Shown here: positions 8,578 through 16,040 of the stretch, in pieces | Position numbering within the stretch: position 1 is the stretch's first letter | Layout: each line of letters opens with the position of its first letter | DNA from: an uncultured Pseudoflavonifractor sp. | GTDB lineage: Bacteria > Bacillota > Clostridia > Oscillospirales > Oscillospiraceae | Direction: 5' to 3' | NCBI GenBank assembly: GCA_947644625.1 | Contig: CANRZY010000007.1 | Location: 1 to 41,387 of the forward strand | DNA length: 41,387 bases | The notes under the pieces: model-generated | The model's input: only the letters and a program-made list of their open reading frames with translations | Told to the model about the DNA's origin: nothing | Database searches by the model: none | Position numbers and translations under genes: made by a program

Positions 8578-9030
8578 TCAGCTTCTCCCTGTGGAGCCAA
8601 AGCCGCCCGCGCCCCTCTCCGTCTCGTCCAGCTCATCCACCAGCGTAATATCCGCCTGGGCCACCGGGGTGATGACCATTTGAGCAACGCGCTCTCCGGG
8701 CTGGATGGTGTAGTCCTCCCCAGCATAGCTCTGGAGGACTACCACGATCTCTCCCCGGTAGTCGCTGTCCACTACCCCCACACAGTTGGCGGGGGCAATG
8801 CCGTGCTTGACGGCAAGGCCTGAGCGGGCGTAAATAAGGGCTACCCAACCCGGATCAGGAAGGGCAATGGCAAACCCGGTGGGAACGCTCACCCGTTGTC
8901 CCGGCTCCACGGTAATAGGGGCGTCGATACAGGCACGCAGATCCATTCCGGCAGAGCCGGATGTGGCGTAAGCGGGGAAGGGGATCTCTTTCCCCAGCTT
9001 GGGGGACAGGGCTTTTATCTTCAAGTCCAT
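8578..9030 (-). CDS. dut: dUTP diphosphatase
   Basis: 150 residues, trimeric dUTPase. All five motifs are present: AGMDLRA (28-34), ARSGLA (68-73), GVVDSDYRGEI (about 84-94), GERVAQ and the C-terminal RGAGGFGSTG. It removes dUTP and supplies dUMP for thymidylate. ATG at 9030 after GAGGAG; its start overlaps the end region of the U32 gene by spacing of one base. Confidence 0.96.
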   Translation of the reverse strand: MDLKIKALSPKLGKEIPFPAYATSGSAGMDLRACIDAPITVEPGQRVSVPTGFAIALPDPGWVALIYARSGLAVKHGIAPANCVGVVDSDYRGEIVVVLQSYAGEDYTIQPGERVAQMVITPVAQADITLVDELDETERGAGGFGSTGRS

Positions 9031-9031
9031 A

Positions 9032-11113
9032 TCATTCCACTCCTCGGTAGTAAAGTCCCCGGGTAAACTCCGCCGGGGCCCACGGGCTGCCGTCTTTGTA
9101 GCGTTCCAGGGCCTGGGCGCACTCCCAGGGGTTTTCGGTGGTGAAGAGAAGCCTGGCGTAAGTAAGTCCTACCCGCTTCCAATCCGGCTTGTCCGCCAAA
9201 AAAAGCTTTTTGCTGTTGAGGATCTCATTGCGGCAGCCGGGGGCCTTCACCACGGGAAAACGTTCCCCCTTTCGGTCGGTGAGGATGTTGTCTCCCTCGC
9301 AGGAGCACTGGCCGGTACGGTTTTTGATAATACAGTTTTCCGCGATCATCAGGGGAAGACGCCCGTAGACGATCCCCTCCAGCGGGATGGCCTTGGAAAG
9401 GTCCCGGATCTGGGCCAGCTTCAGCTCAAAGGAGGCGGTGGCGGAGACAAAGCCAAGGCGCTTAAATTCTTTGAGAGCCTGGGCGTTGAAAACGGGCAGT
9501 CCGTAATCGGCCCGGAGGGTATACCCCAGCTCGCTTGCCAGAAAAAGGGTCCCCAGATTGCCCACAAGGGCCTCGGTGGCCCCCAGATCCCTGGCCTTCA
9601 CCATCGCTTCGGCAAGCTCCTTCATTTCCCGGTTCCAGACCACTCTGGGCAGGATCACTCCCAGGGCGGTCTCCCGGCTCCTGGCCTTCACACATTCGGG
9701 GTGGGCGGCCAGTTCCCCGGCCGGAACATAGAGGATGGAGGGCGCCTGCCGGAGAAGGTCGGCGCTCACCTGTCCCGCCCGGCGCACCGAAACGGTGAAG
9801 GCGGGGGGAGCGGAGGGATTCTCATACCGGACCCCGGCCTGGAACTGGCCGGTATGAACGGGAGGAATGGCCTGCCGTTGGGCGGAGAGCTCCTCCAGCA
9901 CCTGGCGGCGAAGGGCGTTAAGGGAGGCAAGGGGCACGTTGAGCCCCGGTTCCACCAAAGCCTGGACCTCTGTGCAGCGGTAGGGGGTCCCTCCGGTACG
10001 GGAGAGCTGCTTTTCCACCTGCTGGGCTGTCATGGGAAGGGTTTGGGCCGGTTGGGGAAGGTCTCCCGCAGCGGTGACCACCCGGCCCTCCGGGTCCTCT
10101 ACCCCCACCCGCACGGGCTCCTCCTTACGGAGCATGGCGTAGAATTTCACATCCACCAGGGGATTTTCCTGGTTCTGATAGGTTTGCCGGGCCTGGGCAA
10201 AAAGCTCCTTGGGCTCAGGGGCCTTCTCTTCCCGCACCCCAAACATATGAGGCCCGGTCTTATCCTCAAAGTAGCCCTGGGTAAAGCCCTGACGGGAGAA
10301 GGCCTCCTCCAGGGCGTTCAGCTCCTCCGGCGTGGGGAGCCGGTCCTCCTTGATAAGGGTGGAGTAGATCCGGGTGATCACCGCCACATATTCCGGCCGC
10401 TTCATCCGTCCCTCCAGCTTCAGGCAGGCTACCCCCAGTTTCCGAAGCTGGTGGATGTGCTGGGCAAGACAGGCGTCCTTGAGGGAAAGGGGATACCCGT
10501 CGGGACGGCCGCCCCAGCCGTATTTCATCCGGCAGGGTTGAGCGCACAGGCCCCGGTTGCCGCTTCTCTCCCCTACAATGGCGGAGAAAAAGCACTGACC
10601 GGAATAACACATGCACAAAGCGCCGTGGCCAAAGACCTCGATCTCAATGGGGGAGTGGGTACAGATAGATTCGATCTCTGAGGCGGGCAACTCCCGGGAC
10701 AGGACCACCCGCGTAAGGCCCAGGTCGGCGCAGAGCTTGGCTCCGTCCAGATTGTGAATGGTCATCTGGGTGGAGCCATGGACAGAAAGATCGGGGGCGG
10801 CCTGCCGTACGGCCCGAAGGACCCCCAGGTCCTGGACCAGAACGGCGTCCACCCCCAGCGCGGAAGCCCGCCGTGCCAGGTCGGCGGCGGCGGGCAGTTC
10901 CCGGTCGGTAAGAAGCGTATTCAGGGTCAAATATACCTTGACCCCCCGCAAATGGCAATAAGAAACCGCCGGGGCAAGGTCGGCCTCGGTAAAATTCCTG
11001 GCGTTCCGGCGGGCATTGAAGTCTCCGAAGCCCAGGTATACGGCGTTGGCCCCGTTCTGGACGGCGGCGGTAAGGGCCTCAGGGGACCCGGCGGGGGACA
11101 GCAGCTCCAGCAT
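9032..11113 (-). CDS. U32 family peptidase, RlhA/YegQ-related
   Basis: 693 residues with the U32 domain (about 1-300) containing the Cys-rich signature: HGALCMCYSGQCFFS, then GLCAQPCR, and further Cys residues near the C-terminus (GQCSCEG). These are the iron-sulfur/ligand Cys of the RlhA-TrhP family, which hydroxylate rRNA or tRNA cytidine/uridine; original naming as collagenase/peptidase is historical. A long middle section (300-580) resembles the extra DUF3656-type domain of RlhA proteins. The exact RNA target cannot be told from sequence. It follows zapA with a one-base gap. Confidence 0.85.
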   Translation of the reverse strand: MLELLSPAGSPEALTAAVQNGANAVYLGFGDFNARRNARNFTEADLAPAVSYCHLRGVKVYLTLNTLLTDRELPAAADLARRASALGVDAVLVQDLGVLRAVRQAAPDLSVHGSTQMTIHNLDGAKLCADLGLTRVVLSRELPASEIESICTHSPIEIEVFGHGALCMCYSGQCFFSAIVGERSGNRGLCAQPCRMKYGWGGRPDGYPLSLKDACLAQHIHQLRKLGVACLKLEGRMKRPEYVAVITRIYSTLIKEDRLPTPEELNALEEAFSRQGFTQGYFEDKTGPHMFGVREEKAPEPKELFAQARQTYQNQENPLVDVKFYAMLRKEEPVRVGVEDPEGRVVTAAGDLPQPAQTLPMTAQQVEKQLSRTGGTPYRCTEVQALVEPGLNVPLASLNALRRQVLEELSAQRQAIPPVHTGQFQAGVRYENPSAPPAFTVSVRRAGQVSADLLRQAPSILYVPAGELAAHPECVKARSRETALGVILPRVVWNREMKELAEAMVKARDLGATEALVGNLGTLFLASELGYTLRADYGLPVFNAQALKEFKRLGFVSATASFELKLAQIRDLSKAIPLEGIVYGRLPLMIAENCIIKNRTGQCSCEGDNILTDRKGERFPVVKAPGCRNEILNSKKLFLADKPDWKRVGLTYARLLFTTENPWECAQALERYKDGSPWAPAEFTRGLYYRGVE

Positions 11114-11114
11114 G

Positions 11115-11435
11115 TTACTTCTTTCCTTGGTTCTGGAGCTTAAAGATCTGGCGCTTGGCCTCGCTGAGCTCCATGTTCAGCTTTTTGTTCTCCTCCAGGC
11201 TCTCCTTGATCTGGGAGCGGAGGTTTTCGGCGGCTTCCTGGTTTTTGAACAGCTCGTCGGCCACATTGAGGGCGGCCAGAATGGCCGCGTCGGCGGAGGA
11301 GACCTTCCCTCCCTGGCGCAGCTCGGCTACCTTGCCATTCACATAGGCGGCTACCTTTTTCATATAGGCGGCGTCCTCGGAGGCTACCAGCGTATACTCC
11401 TGGTCGTCGATGGTGACGGTCACCTTATTCTGCAT
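11115..11435 (-). CDS. zapA: Cell division protein ZapA
   Basis: 106 residues. The N-terminal domain (M-x-N-K-V-x-V-x-I-x-x-x-x-Y-x-L) and A-x-x-A-A-L-N-V-A-D-E-L block are typical, followed by a C-terminal coiled coil (about 65-106). ZapA binds and bundles FtsZ. ATG at 11435 after GAGGAGG. It appears to be the first gene of the operon that runs to GH13. A U32 gene right after zapA is a common Firmicutes arrangement. Confidence 0.93.
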   Translation of the reverse strand: MQNKVTVTIDDQEYTLVASEDAAYMKKVAAYVNGKVAELRQGGKVSSADAAILAALNVADELFKNQEAAENLRSQIKESLEENKKLNMELSEAKRQIFKLQNQGKK

Positions 11436-11466
11436 GACGTACCCCTCCTCATTCTATATCCATTGT

Positions 11467-11495
11467 ATTATAGCATAGTACCGCCCGTTTGAAAA
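11467..11495 (-). promoter_or_regulatory. Promoter of the zapA-to-GH13 operon
   Basis: Minus strand: TTTTCA (11490-11495), 17 bp, TATAAT (11467-11472), with an extended -10 TGC before TATAAT. It lies about 30 bp upstream of zapA. Confidence 0.8.
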
Positions 11496-11496
11496 A

Positions 11497-11516
11497 CAAA
11501 AATTCGTGAATTTTTG
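11497..11516. repeat. Perfect AT-rich palindrome upstream of the zapA promoter
   Basis: CAAAAATTC, GT, GAATTTTTG: 9-bp arms (11497-11505 and 11508-11516) just upstream of the zapA -35, between xre and zapA. On the minus strand it is followed by five T, so it could be a weak terminator for xre or an operator for zapA. Confidence 0.5.
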
Positions 11517-11548
11517 CGTTTTTTATAAAAAAGAGTTTTTCTGCCCTG

Positions 11549-11917
11549 TTATGAGCGGTTGCTACCTTCCTCCTGTGATATACCGCGTTCCAGCGCGAAG
11601 GCCTCCAGGATCTTGTGCAGGATGGCGCTGGCGATCTCATATTCCTTTGGGTTCAGCCGTTCCAGCTTGTCTATCAGCTCCGGGCCCCGGCCCTTTGGGC
11701 TGTCTCCGAAAAGAAGAGCGTCTCCGGAGACGGACAGGACCACACAGACCCGGCGCAGAGCGGAAAGAGAAATACCCACCGTCCCCCGTTCAATGGCGGA
11801 CAAGCTTTTGGGCCCCATGCCGATCAGCTCGGAAAACCGCTCCTGGGTATAGCCCGCCTTTTCCCGCTCCCGCTTGATATTGGAGCCCACAGTCTGGTTG
11901 ATGCTCTTTTTATCCAT
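11549..11917 (-). CDS. XRE-family (Cro/CI-type) transcriptional regulator
   Basis: 122 residues. An HTH_3 domain (about 10-65) reads GSNIKREREKAGYTQERFSE, then GMGPKSLSAIERG and a hydrophobic dimer helix. The C-terminal part is predicted helical and not recognised. The ATG at 11917 follows AAAGGTGG at about 10 bases. It is divergent from the 1277-residue SLH protein; two perfect dyads lie between the two genes (see 11944-12006), one over the -35 and one over the -10 of the SLH promoter, so it is the obvious candidate repressor for that gene and for itself. This is inferred from position. Confidence 0.85.
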   Translation of the reverse strand: MDKKSINQTVGSNIKREREKAGYTQERFSELIGMGPKSLSAIERGTVGISLSALRRVCVVLSVSGDALLFGDSPKGRGPELIDKLERLNPKEYEIASAILHKILEAFALERGISQEEGSNRS

Positions 11918-11943
11918 TGTGTCAATACCACCTTTCAGCATTA

Positions 11944-11972
11944 GTTTATGTAATGCCAGTATTGACATAAAC
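11944..11972. promoter_or_regulatory. Dyad operator 1 in the xre/SLH intergenic region
   Basis: GTTTATGT (11944-11951) and ACATAAAC (11965-11972) form a perfect 8-bp inverted repeat with a 13-bp spacer; the right arm overlaps the -35 of the SLH promoter. Confidence 0.55.
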
Positions 11973-11991
11973 CTTTTAATAGCGTTATAAT
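11962..11991 (+). promoter_or_regulatory. Near-consensus promoter for the 1277-residue SLH gene
   Basis: TTGACA (11962-11967), 18-bp spacer, TATAAT (11986-11991). Both hexamers match sigma-A consensus exactly. The transcript would have a leader of about 130 bases before the ATG at 12128. Confidence 0.85.
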
Positions 11992-12006
11992 TGCTAATGC
12001 TATTAA
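11976..12006. promoter_or_regulatory. Dyad operator 2 over the -10 of the SLH promoter
   Basis: TTAATAGC (11976-11983) and GCTATTAA (11999-12006), a perfect 8-bp inverted repeat with 15 bp between arms; it encloses the -10 element. Together with operator 1 it would make a repressor block the promoter. Confidence 0.55.
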
Positions 12007-12127
12007 GGCGAGTTTGGGAAAATGTGAGTTGCAACCGGACTGGGGAGTTCCCGCCCTTCCTTTTTGATCATGGAGAGGGAAGGATGGTTTTGAATATAAG
12101 ATTGGATCTGTAAAAAGGAGGAAAGAC

Positions 12128-15100
12128 ATGAAAAAACGTATTTTCGCATTGCTCCTGTCCCTGACCATGGTACTGGGGATACTTCCCGCCGGAACTCTTG
12201 CCGCAGGGGAGCTTCCCTACTCAGATCTGGAGCCCAACGCCTGGTATACCGAGGCGGTCCGCTATGCCCACGAGACCGGCATGATGAAGGGCACCGGCGA
12301 CGGACTCTTTTCCCCCAACGCCACCACCACACGCTCTACGGTGGTCACGCTTCTTCATCGGGTGGAGAAGACCCCGGAGGCCAAGGGAGAGCCCTTCTCC
12401 GACGTGGTGAAGGGCTCCTGGTACGCCGGGGCGGTGGCCTGGGCCAGCGCCAACGGTATTGTAAACGGCATGGGGGATGGGACCTTTCATCCTGATGATG
12501 TGATTACCCGGGAGCAGTTTGCCGCCATTTTGTACCGCTATGCCAAGTTCAAAGGTGTGGATGTGTCCCAAAAGGCCAGCCTTACCCAGTTTACCGACGC
12601 GGATAAGATCAGCCCCTTTGCCAAGGAGGCCATGGCCTGGGCGGTGGAGGTAGGGCTTATCTCCGGCCTTGGCAACGGCCTGCTGGACCCTCTGGGCGGC
12701 GCTACCCGGGCCCAGGCGGCAGCCATCCTGATGCGCTATGAGACCAAGGTAGCTCCGGCCCCCGCACCCACTGCCACGCCTACCCCCACTCCCAAGACCA
12801 CAAAAAAACCTGGCGGCGGTAGCGGCGGAGGTGGAGGAGGAAGCAGTGGCGGCGGCAGCGATCCCGAACCCGCGAAGACCGCCCTTTCCTCTGTGACCAT
12901 TACCAGGGGAGGGACCGCGGTGACCGGAACCGTAGCCATCGGGGATGAGTTGTCCCTGGCTGTGGAGCCGGAGGCCGCTACCTATGACGCGGAGTGGACG
13001 GTGACCAATTATACCTACACCAACGCCCAGGATACCAAGATGGTCATTTCCGCCGAAGTTTATGCGGAGTATAAGGAAAAGACCTATATTACCGAAGAGG
13101 GGGAGAGCGCAGCCTATACCGTGAGCGAGGATACCCGTATCGTGGGTACCGGCTCTGCGTACACGGTGAGCGTGGCCGACGCCAGCGGAAAGATCGCCGT
13201 CAAGGTTGCAGGAAAGGGCGACTATACCGGGACAAAGGCCGCCGCCGTGGACGTAAAGGCTACCCGCGCCTTCATTGCGGCGGGGGAGATGGTAGCCCGT
13301 GTCTCTGTGGCGGAGACCGCCGCCTATAAGGACGAGGAGGGAAACGAGCTGGAGGTGACCGCCCACAGCGTACTGAGTCTGACCATTGAAAAGAAGGAAG
13401 AGGCTGTGACGGAGAGTCAGATGGGCGTGGGAAGCAATGCCCAGGCCAAAAAAGCCAGCCTTCTCCGGGTCATTGAAAAATCAGCCGGCGCCCAGGATGG
13501 CTCCCTGGCTGCCGACACGGACCTGTCTGCCGCCGCTTACGCCAATGTGGCGGTGGAGCTAAAGCTGGATGAGGAGCCTGTCCATCCTGTAGGCGAAACG
13601 GTGGTCCTTCTCTCCGCCCAGGAGCTGGGGATCTCCGAGGGGGCAGACCTCAACGACTATGTGTTCTTTGCTCAGCATACCAATGTAGACGATGAGACCG
13701 AGCTGGACTCCGGCAAGGTGGTCGCCGTGGAGGGAAAGCAGTACGTGCAGTTTACCCTCAACGGCTTGAGCCGGGTGTGGATCGGCAATGTGCCTCCCCG
13801 TACCGTTACCTTTGACGCCGCAGGCGGCGCGCCTACCCCTGCGGCTCAGAAGGTAAAGTTCGGTGGGTACGCCAAATATGTGGAGCCTCCCGTCCGTTCC
13901 GGATATCTCTTTGCCGGCTGGGATCACGACATGAAGACCCAGAATGTGATCGTGGACCTCACTGTCACCGCCCTGTGGGTGGAGGGGCAGACTGCCGCCG
14001 ACGATCAGCTGACCGGCACATGGGCTCCTGTGGCCCCGGAGGCGGACAGCTATACCGAGACCAAAAAGGACGGCAAGCTGACCCTCACCTTTGCCAGGAA
14101 GGAGGGCTACGCCGCCGATCTGAGTTATACCCTGACCATGGCTCCTCCCGCGGGTGCGGTGAAGTTTGCCGCCGCCTCCACGGTGGAGGGAGCCCTGGCT
14201 GCCACCGGGTATAAGACCATCGCCGGAAATGAGGCCGGACTTTCCATCACCCAGGCCGTCACCGACGCCCAGGGCGTGCCGGTGGATTCCTCCACAAACC
14301 TCTACATCAAGTGGGCGGACGCCGACGGCAAGCCCATCCTTCTTCAGTCCATGACCCTCACGGTGGGGAACGCGGAGAACTATGACACCAAGACCCGGAA
14401 GGAGACCTTGGACGTGGACCGGGGTCTGGGAAGGGTCAGCGCTTACCTTACCGGAGGAAAAGCTTCCGTCAAGATAGACGGCGTTGAGACCATCAAGGCT
14501 CTTCCCGACTTTGAAGGAACTGTCAATGGCTATCCTCAGCGGAGGACTGTGAACGGGGAGAACCAGCTTTATTTGGACCTGTACTTCAGCTTCCATGAGA
14601 GTTTTTACGACCTGCCGGAACTTCCCAATACCCAGGTGGACGACCGGAACTACTCCGGGATCAAGTTGGTCATTTCTCCCTTTGAGGGGAAAAGCTTTTC
14701 CGGTGTGCCCGCTGTTACGGCCATCTATCGGGACGCCAACGGGGTGGAAGACGTCCGGTTGGAGGCCAACGTGACCCTGGATCAGGGGAATGTGGTGGTG
14801 ACCTCTCCCAAGCCTCCGGTGGGCCGGTACAGCACCTATGTGTATTATCAGCTGACTCTGGACGGTAAGACCCAGGATATCTCCGTTCAATGGAGCAATC
14901 ACAGCGCCAACAATTCAAAAAACGCGGAAACCTGGGCCCAGGTGTTGGAGCTGTTTGCGGCGGATGAAAACGCCCATGTCCGTTACACCGGGACTGAGGA
15001 TATCACCCTGACTCAGCCCTTGACTCTGAAGCCCAGCCAGAACCTTTATTTCAGCAACAGTACAAAGGCGGTTACCATGACCATTGAGAGGGGAGGCGCA

Positions 15101-15961
15101 CTCACCCTTGCCGGGGATGACCGGAGCGGCGCGTACCTGGATTTGGGAGACGGTTCTATGGTGGTGGCCGATGGCGGCATTCTGGCGGCCAATAGCCAGA
15201 GCAGCGACCAAACCGATTTTTATCACAGTTCTGTGTACGGTAGGAATGACAGCAAGATCATTGTGGAAAAGGGAGGCCGGATCCAGGTTCCCGTTTACGG
15301 CTATTTTACTCTTCGTACGAATGGAGGGATCCAGCTCCGGGAGGGCAGTGTCGCTTCCTCGGCCGGTTACCTGAGCTTCCGGGAAGAGACCGAGCTGGGC
15401 GGAACCGTTGAGATCACAGCTGAAAACGATCGCTGGAGCAGGGCGGAGTTTGAAAAGGGCCTTACCGTCGTCTCTACCGGAAAGGTGACCACCCAGAACG
15501 AAAGGGCCCGGCTTTGGGTCTACGGTGGCCTTACCAACCAGGGGGAGGTTTCCCTTTCCTCTAAAAATAACATCTTTGGCGGAGCTACAGTAAATAAGGG
15601 GACGATCACCGTAGCCACCGACGGGATCCTGGATGTGGACAACATGGGCTATTCCGTTAAAAATGAGGGAACCCTTCAGGTAAACGGCAAAGTCCATGCC
15701 GACGCCACGGTGCTGGTAAATACCGGAACGATCACCGGAAGCGGTATCCTTTACGTGGGAGAGGACTTTGATTTTGAGGCCAATTATGATAGCGGTATAG
15801 AGTATGTGGACGAGGGCGTGTCCTACGACGAGGAGACCCCTGCCAAGTATCCCCGCTACAAGTTTGTCAGAGACCCCGCCGCCACGGTAGACGCCACCTT
15901 CTTTGTGGGCGAGCTCTCCAACCAGGGAGAGGGGACCTGCACCGTAACGGTGGAAAAGTGA
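12128..15961 (+). CDS. Large secreted SLH-anchored surface protein
   Basis: 1277 residues. Signal peptide 1-25 (hydrophobic, ending in GTLAAGE). Three SLH repeats at about 30-85, 90-140 and 153-205. A flexible Pro/Thr then Gly/Ser linker at 208-245. An Ig-like segment follows, then an InlB/Listeria-Bacteroides-type repeat at about 557-617 (VTFDAAGG, SGYLFAGWDHDM, TALW). The C-terminal third (about 930-1245) has short repeated beta-strand blocks with Asn/Gly turns (NEGTLQVNGKVHA), suggesting a right-handed beta-helix stalk or adhesin. There is no sortase motif; SLH repeats should hold it to the wall. ATG at 12128 follows AAAAGGAGG. It has a strong promoter with two candidate operators and a solid terminator, so it is a single-gene unit controlled with the divergent xre gene. 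Ligand unknown. Confidence 0.88.
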   Translation: MKKRIFALLLSLTMVLGILPAGTLAAGELPYSDLEPNAWYTEAVRYAHETGMMKGTGDGLFSPNATTTRSTVVTLLHRVEKTPEAKGEPFSDVVKGSWYAGAVAWASANGIVNGMGDGTFHPDDVITREQFAAILYRYAKFKGVDVSQKASLTQFTDADKISPFAKEAMAWAVEVGLISGLGNGLLDPLGGATRAQAAAILMRYETKVAPAPAPTATPTPTPKTTKKPGGGSGGGGGGSSGGGSDPEPAKTALSSVTITRGGTAVTGTVAIGDELSLAVEPEAATYDAEWTVTNYTYTNAQDTKMVISAEVYAEYKEKTYITEEGESAAYTVSEDTRIVGTGSAYTVSVADASGKIAVKVAGKGDYTGTKAAAVDVKATRAFIAAGEMVARVSVAETAAYKDEEGNELEVTAHSVLSLTIEKKEEAVTESQMGVGSNAQAKKASLLRVIEKSAGAQDGSLAADTDLSAAAYANVAVELKLDEEPVHPVGETVVLLSAQELGISEGADLNDYVFFAQHTNVDDETELDSGKVVAVEGKQYVQFTLNGLSRVWIGNVPPRTVTFDAAGGAPTPAAQKVKFGGYAKYVEPPVRSGYLFAGWDHDMKTQNVIVDLTVTALWVEGQTAADDQLTGTWAPVAPEADSYTETKKDGKLTLTFARKEGYAADLSYTLTMAPPAGAVKFAAASTVEGALAATGYKTIAGNEAGLSITQAVTDAQGVPVDSSTNLYIKWADADGKPILLQSMTLTVGNAENYDTKTRKETLDVDRGLGRVSAYLTGGKASVKIDGVETIKALPDFEGTVNGYPQRRTVNGENQLYLDLYFSFHESFYDLPELPNTQVDDRNYSGIKLVISPFEGKSFSGVPAVTAIYRDANGVEDVRLEANVTLDQGNVVVTSPKPPVGRYSTYVYYQLTLDGKTQDISVQWSNHSANNSKNAETWAQVLELFAADENAHVRYTGTEDITLTQPLTLKPSQNLYFSNSTKAVTMTIERGGALTLAGDDRSGAYLDLGDGSMVVADGGILAANSQSSDQTDFYHSSVYGRNDSKIIVEKGGRIQVPVYGYFTLRTNGGIQLREGSVASSAGYLSFREETELGGTVEITAENDRWSRAEFEKGLTVVSTGKVTTQNERARLWVYGGLTNQGEVSLSSKNNIFGGATVNKGTITVATDGILDVDNMGYSVKNEGTLQVNGKVHADATVLVNTGTITGSGILYVGEDFDFEANYDSGIEYVDEGVSYDEETPAKYPRYKFVRDPAATVDATFFVGELSNQGEGTCTVTVEK

Positions 15962-15991
15962 TTCTTATCTGAAGATAAAAAGGAACCGAAA

Positions 15992-16029
15992 AAACGGGAG
16001 GGCCGCATAAAAACGCGGCCCTCCCGTTT
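15992..16029. terminator. Bidirectional terminator between the SLH gene and metG
   Basis: 15-bp perfect stem (15992-16006 with 16015-16029), 8-base loop. The stem ends in AAA/TTT, with more A residues outside it on the left side; it lies between two converging genes. Confidence 0.85.
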
Positions 16030-16040
16030 AATTTCAGATA

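Noticed and set aside
8999-10681. 560-codon plus-strand frame opposite the U32 gene
   Set aside because: Shadow of the U32 reading frame; no ribosome binding site or recognised motif.
12007-12127. Riboswitch in the long leader of the SLH gene
   Set aside because: Only a weak 6-bp stem (CCTTCC/GGAAGG) is visible and no known riboswitch core.
13559-14902. 447-codon minus-strand frame within the SLH gene
   Set aside because: Shadow of the coding strand; no ribosome binding site, and the plus-strand gene is continuous.
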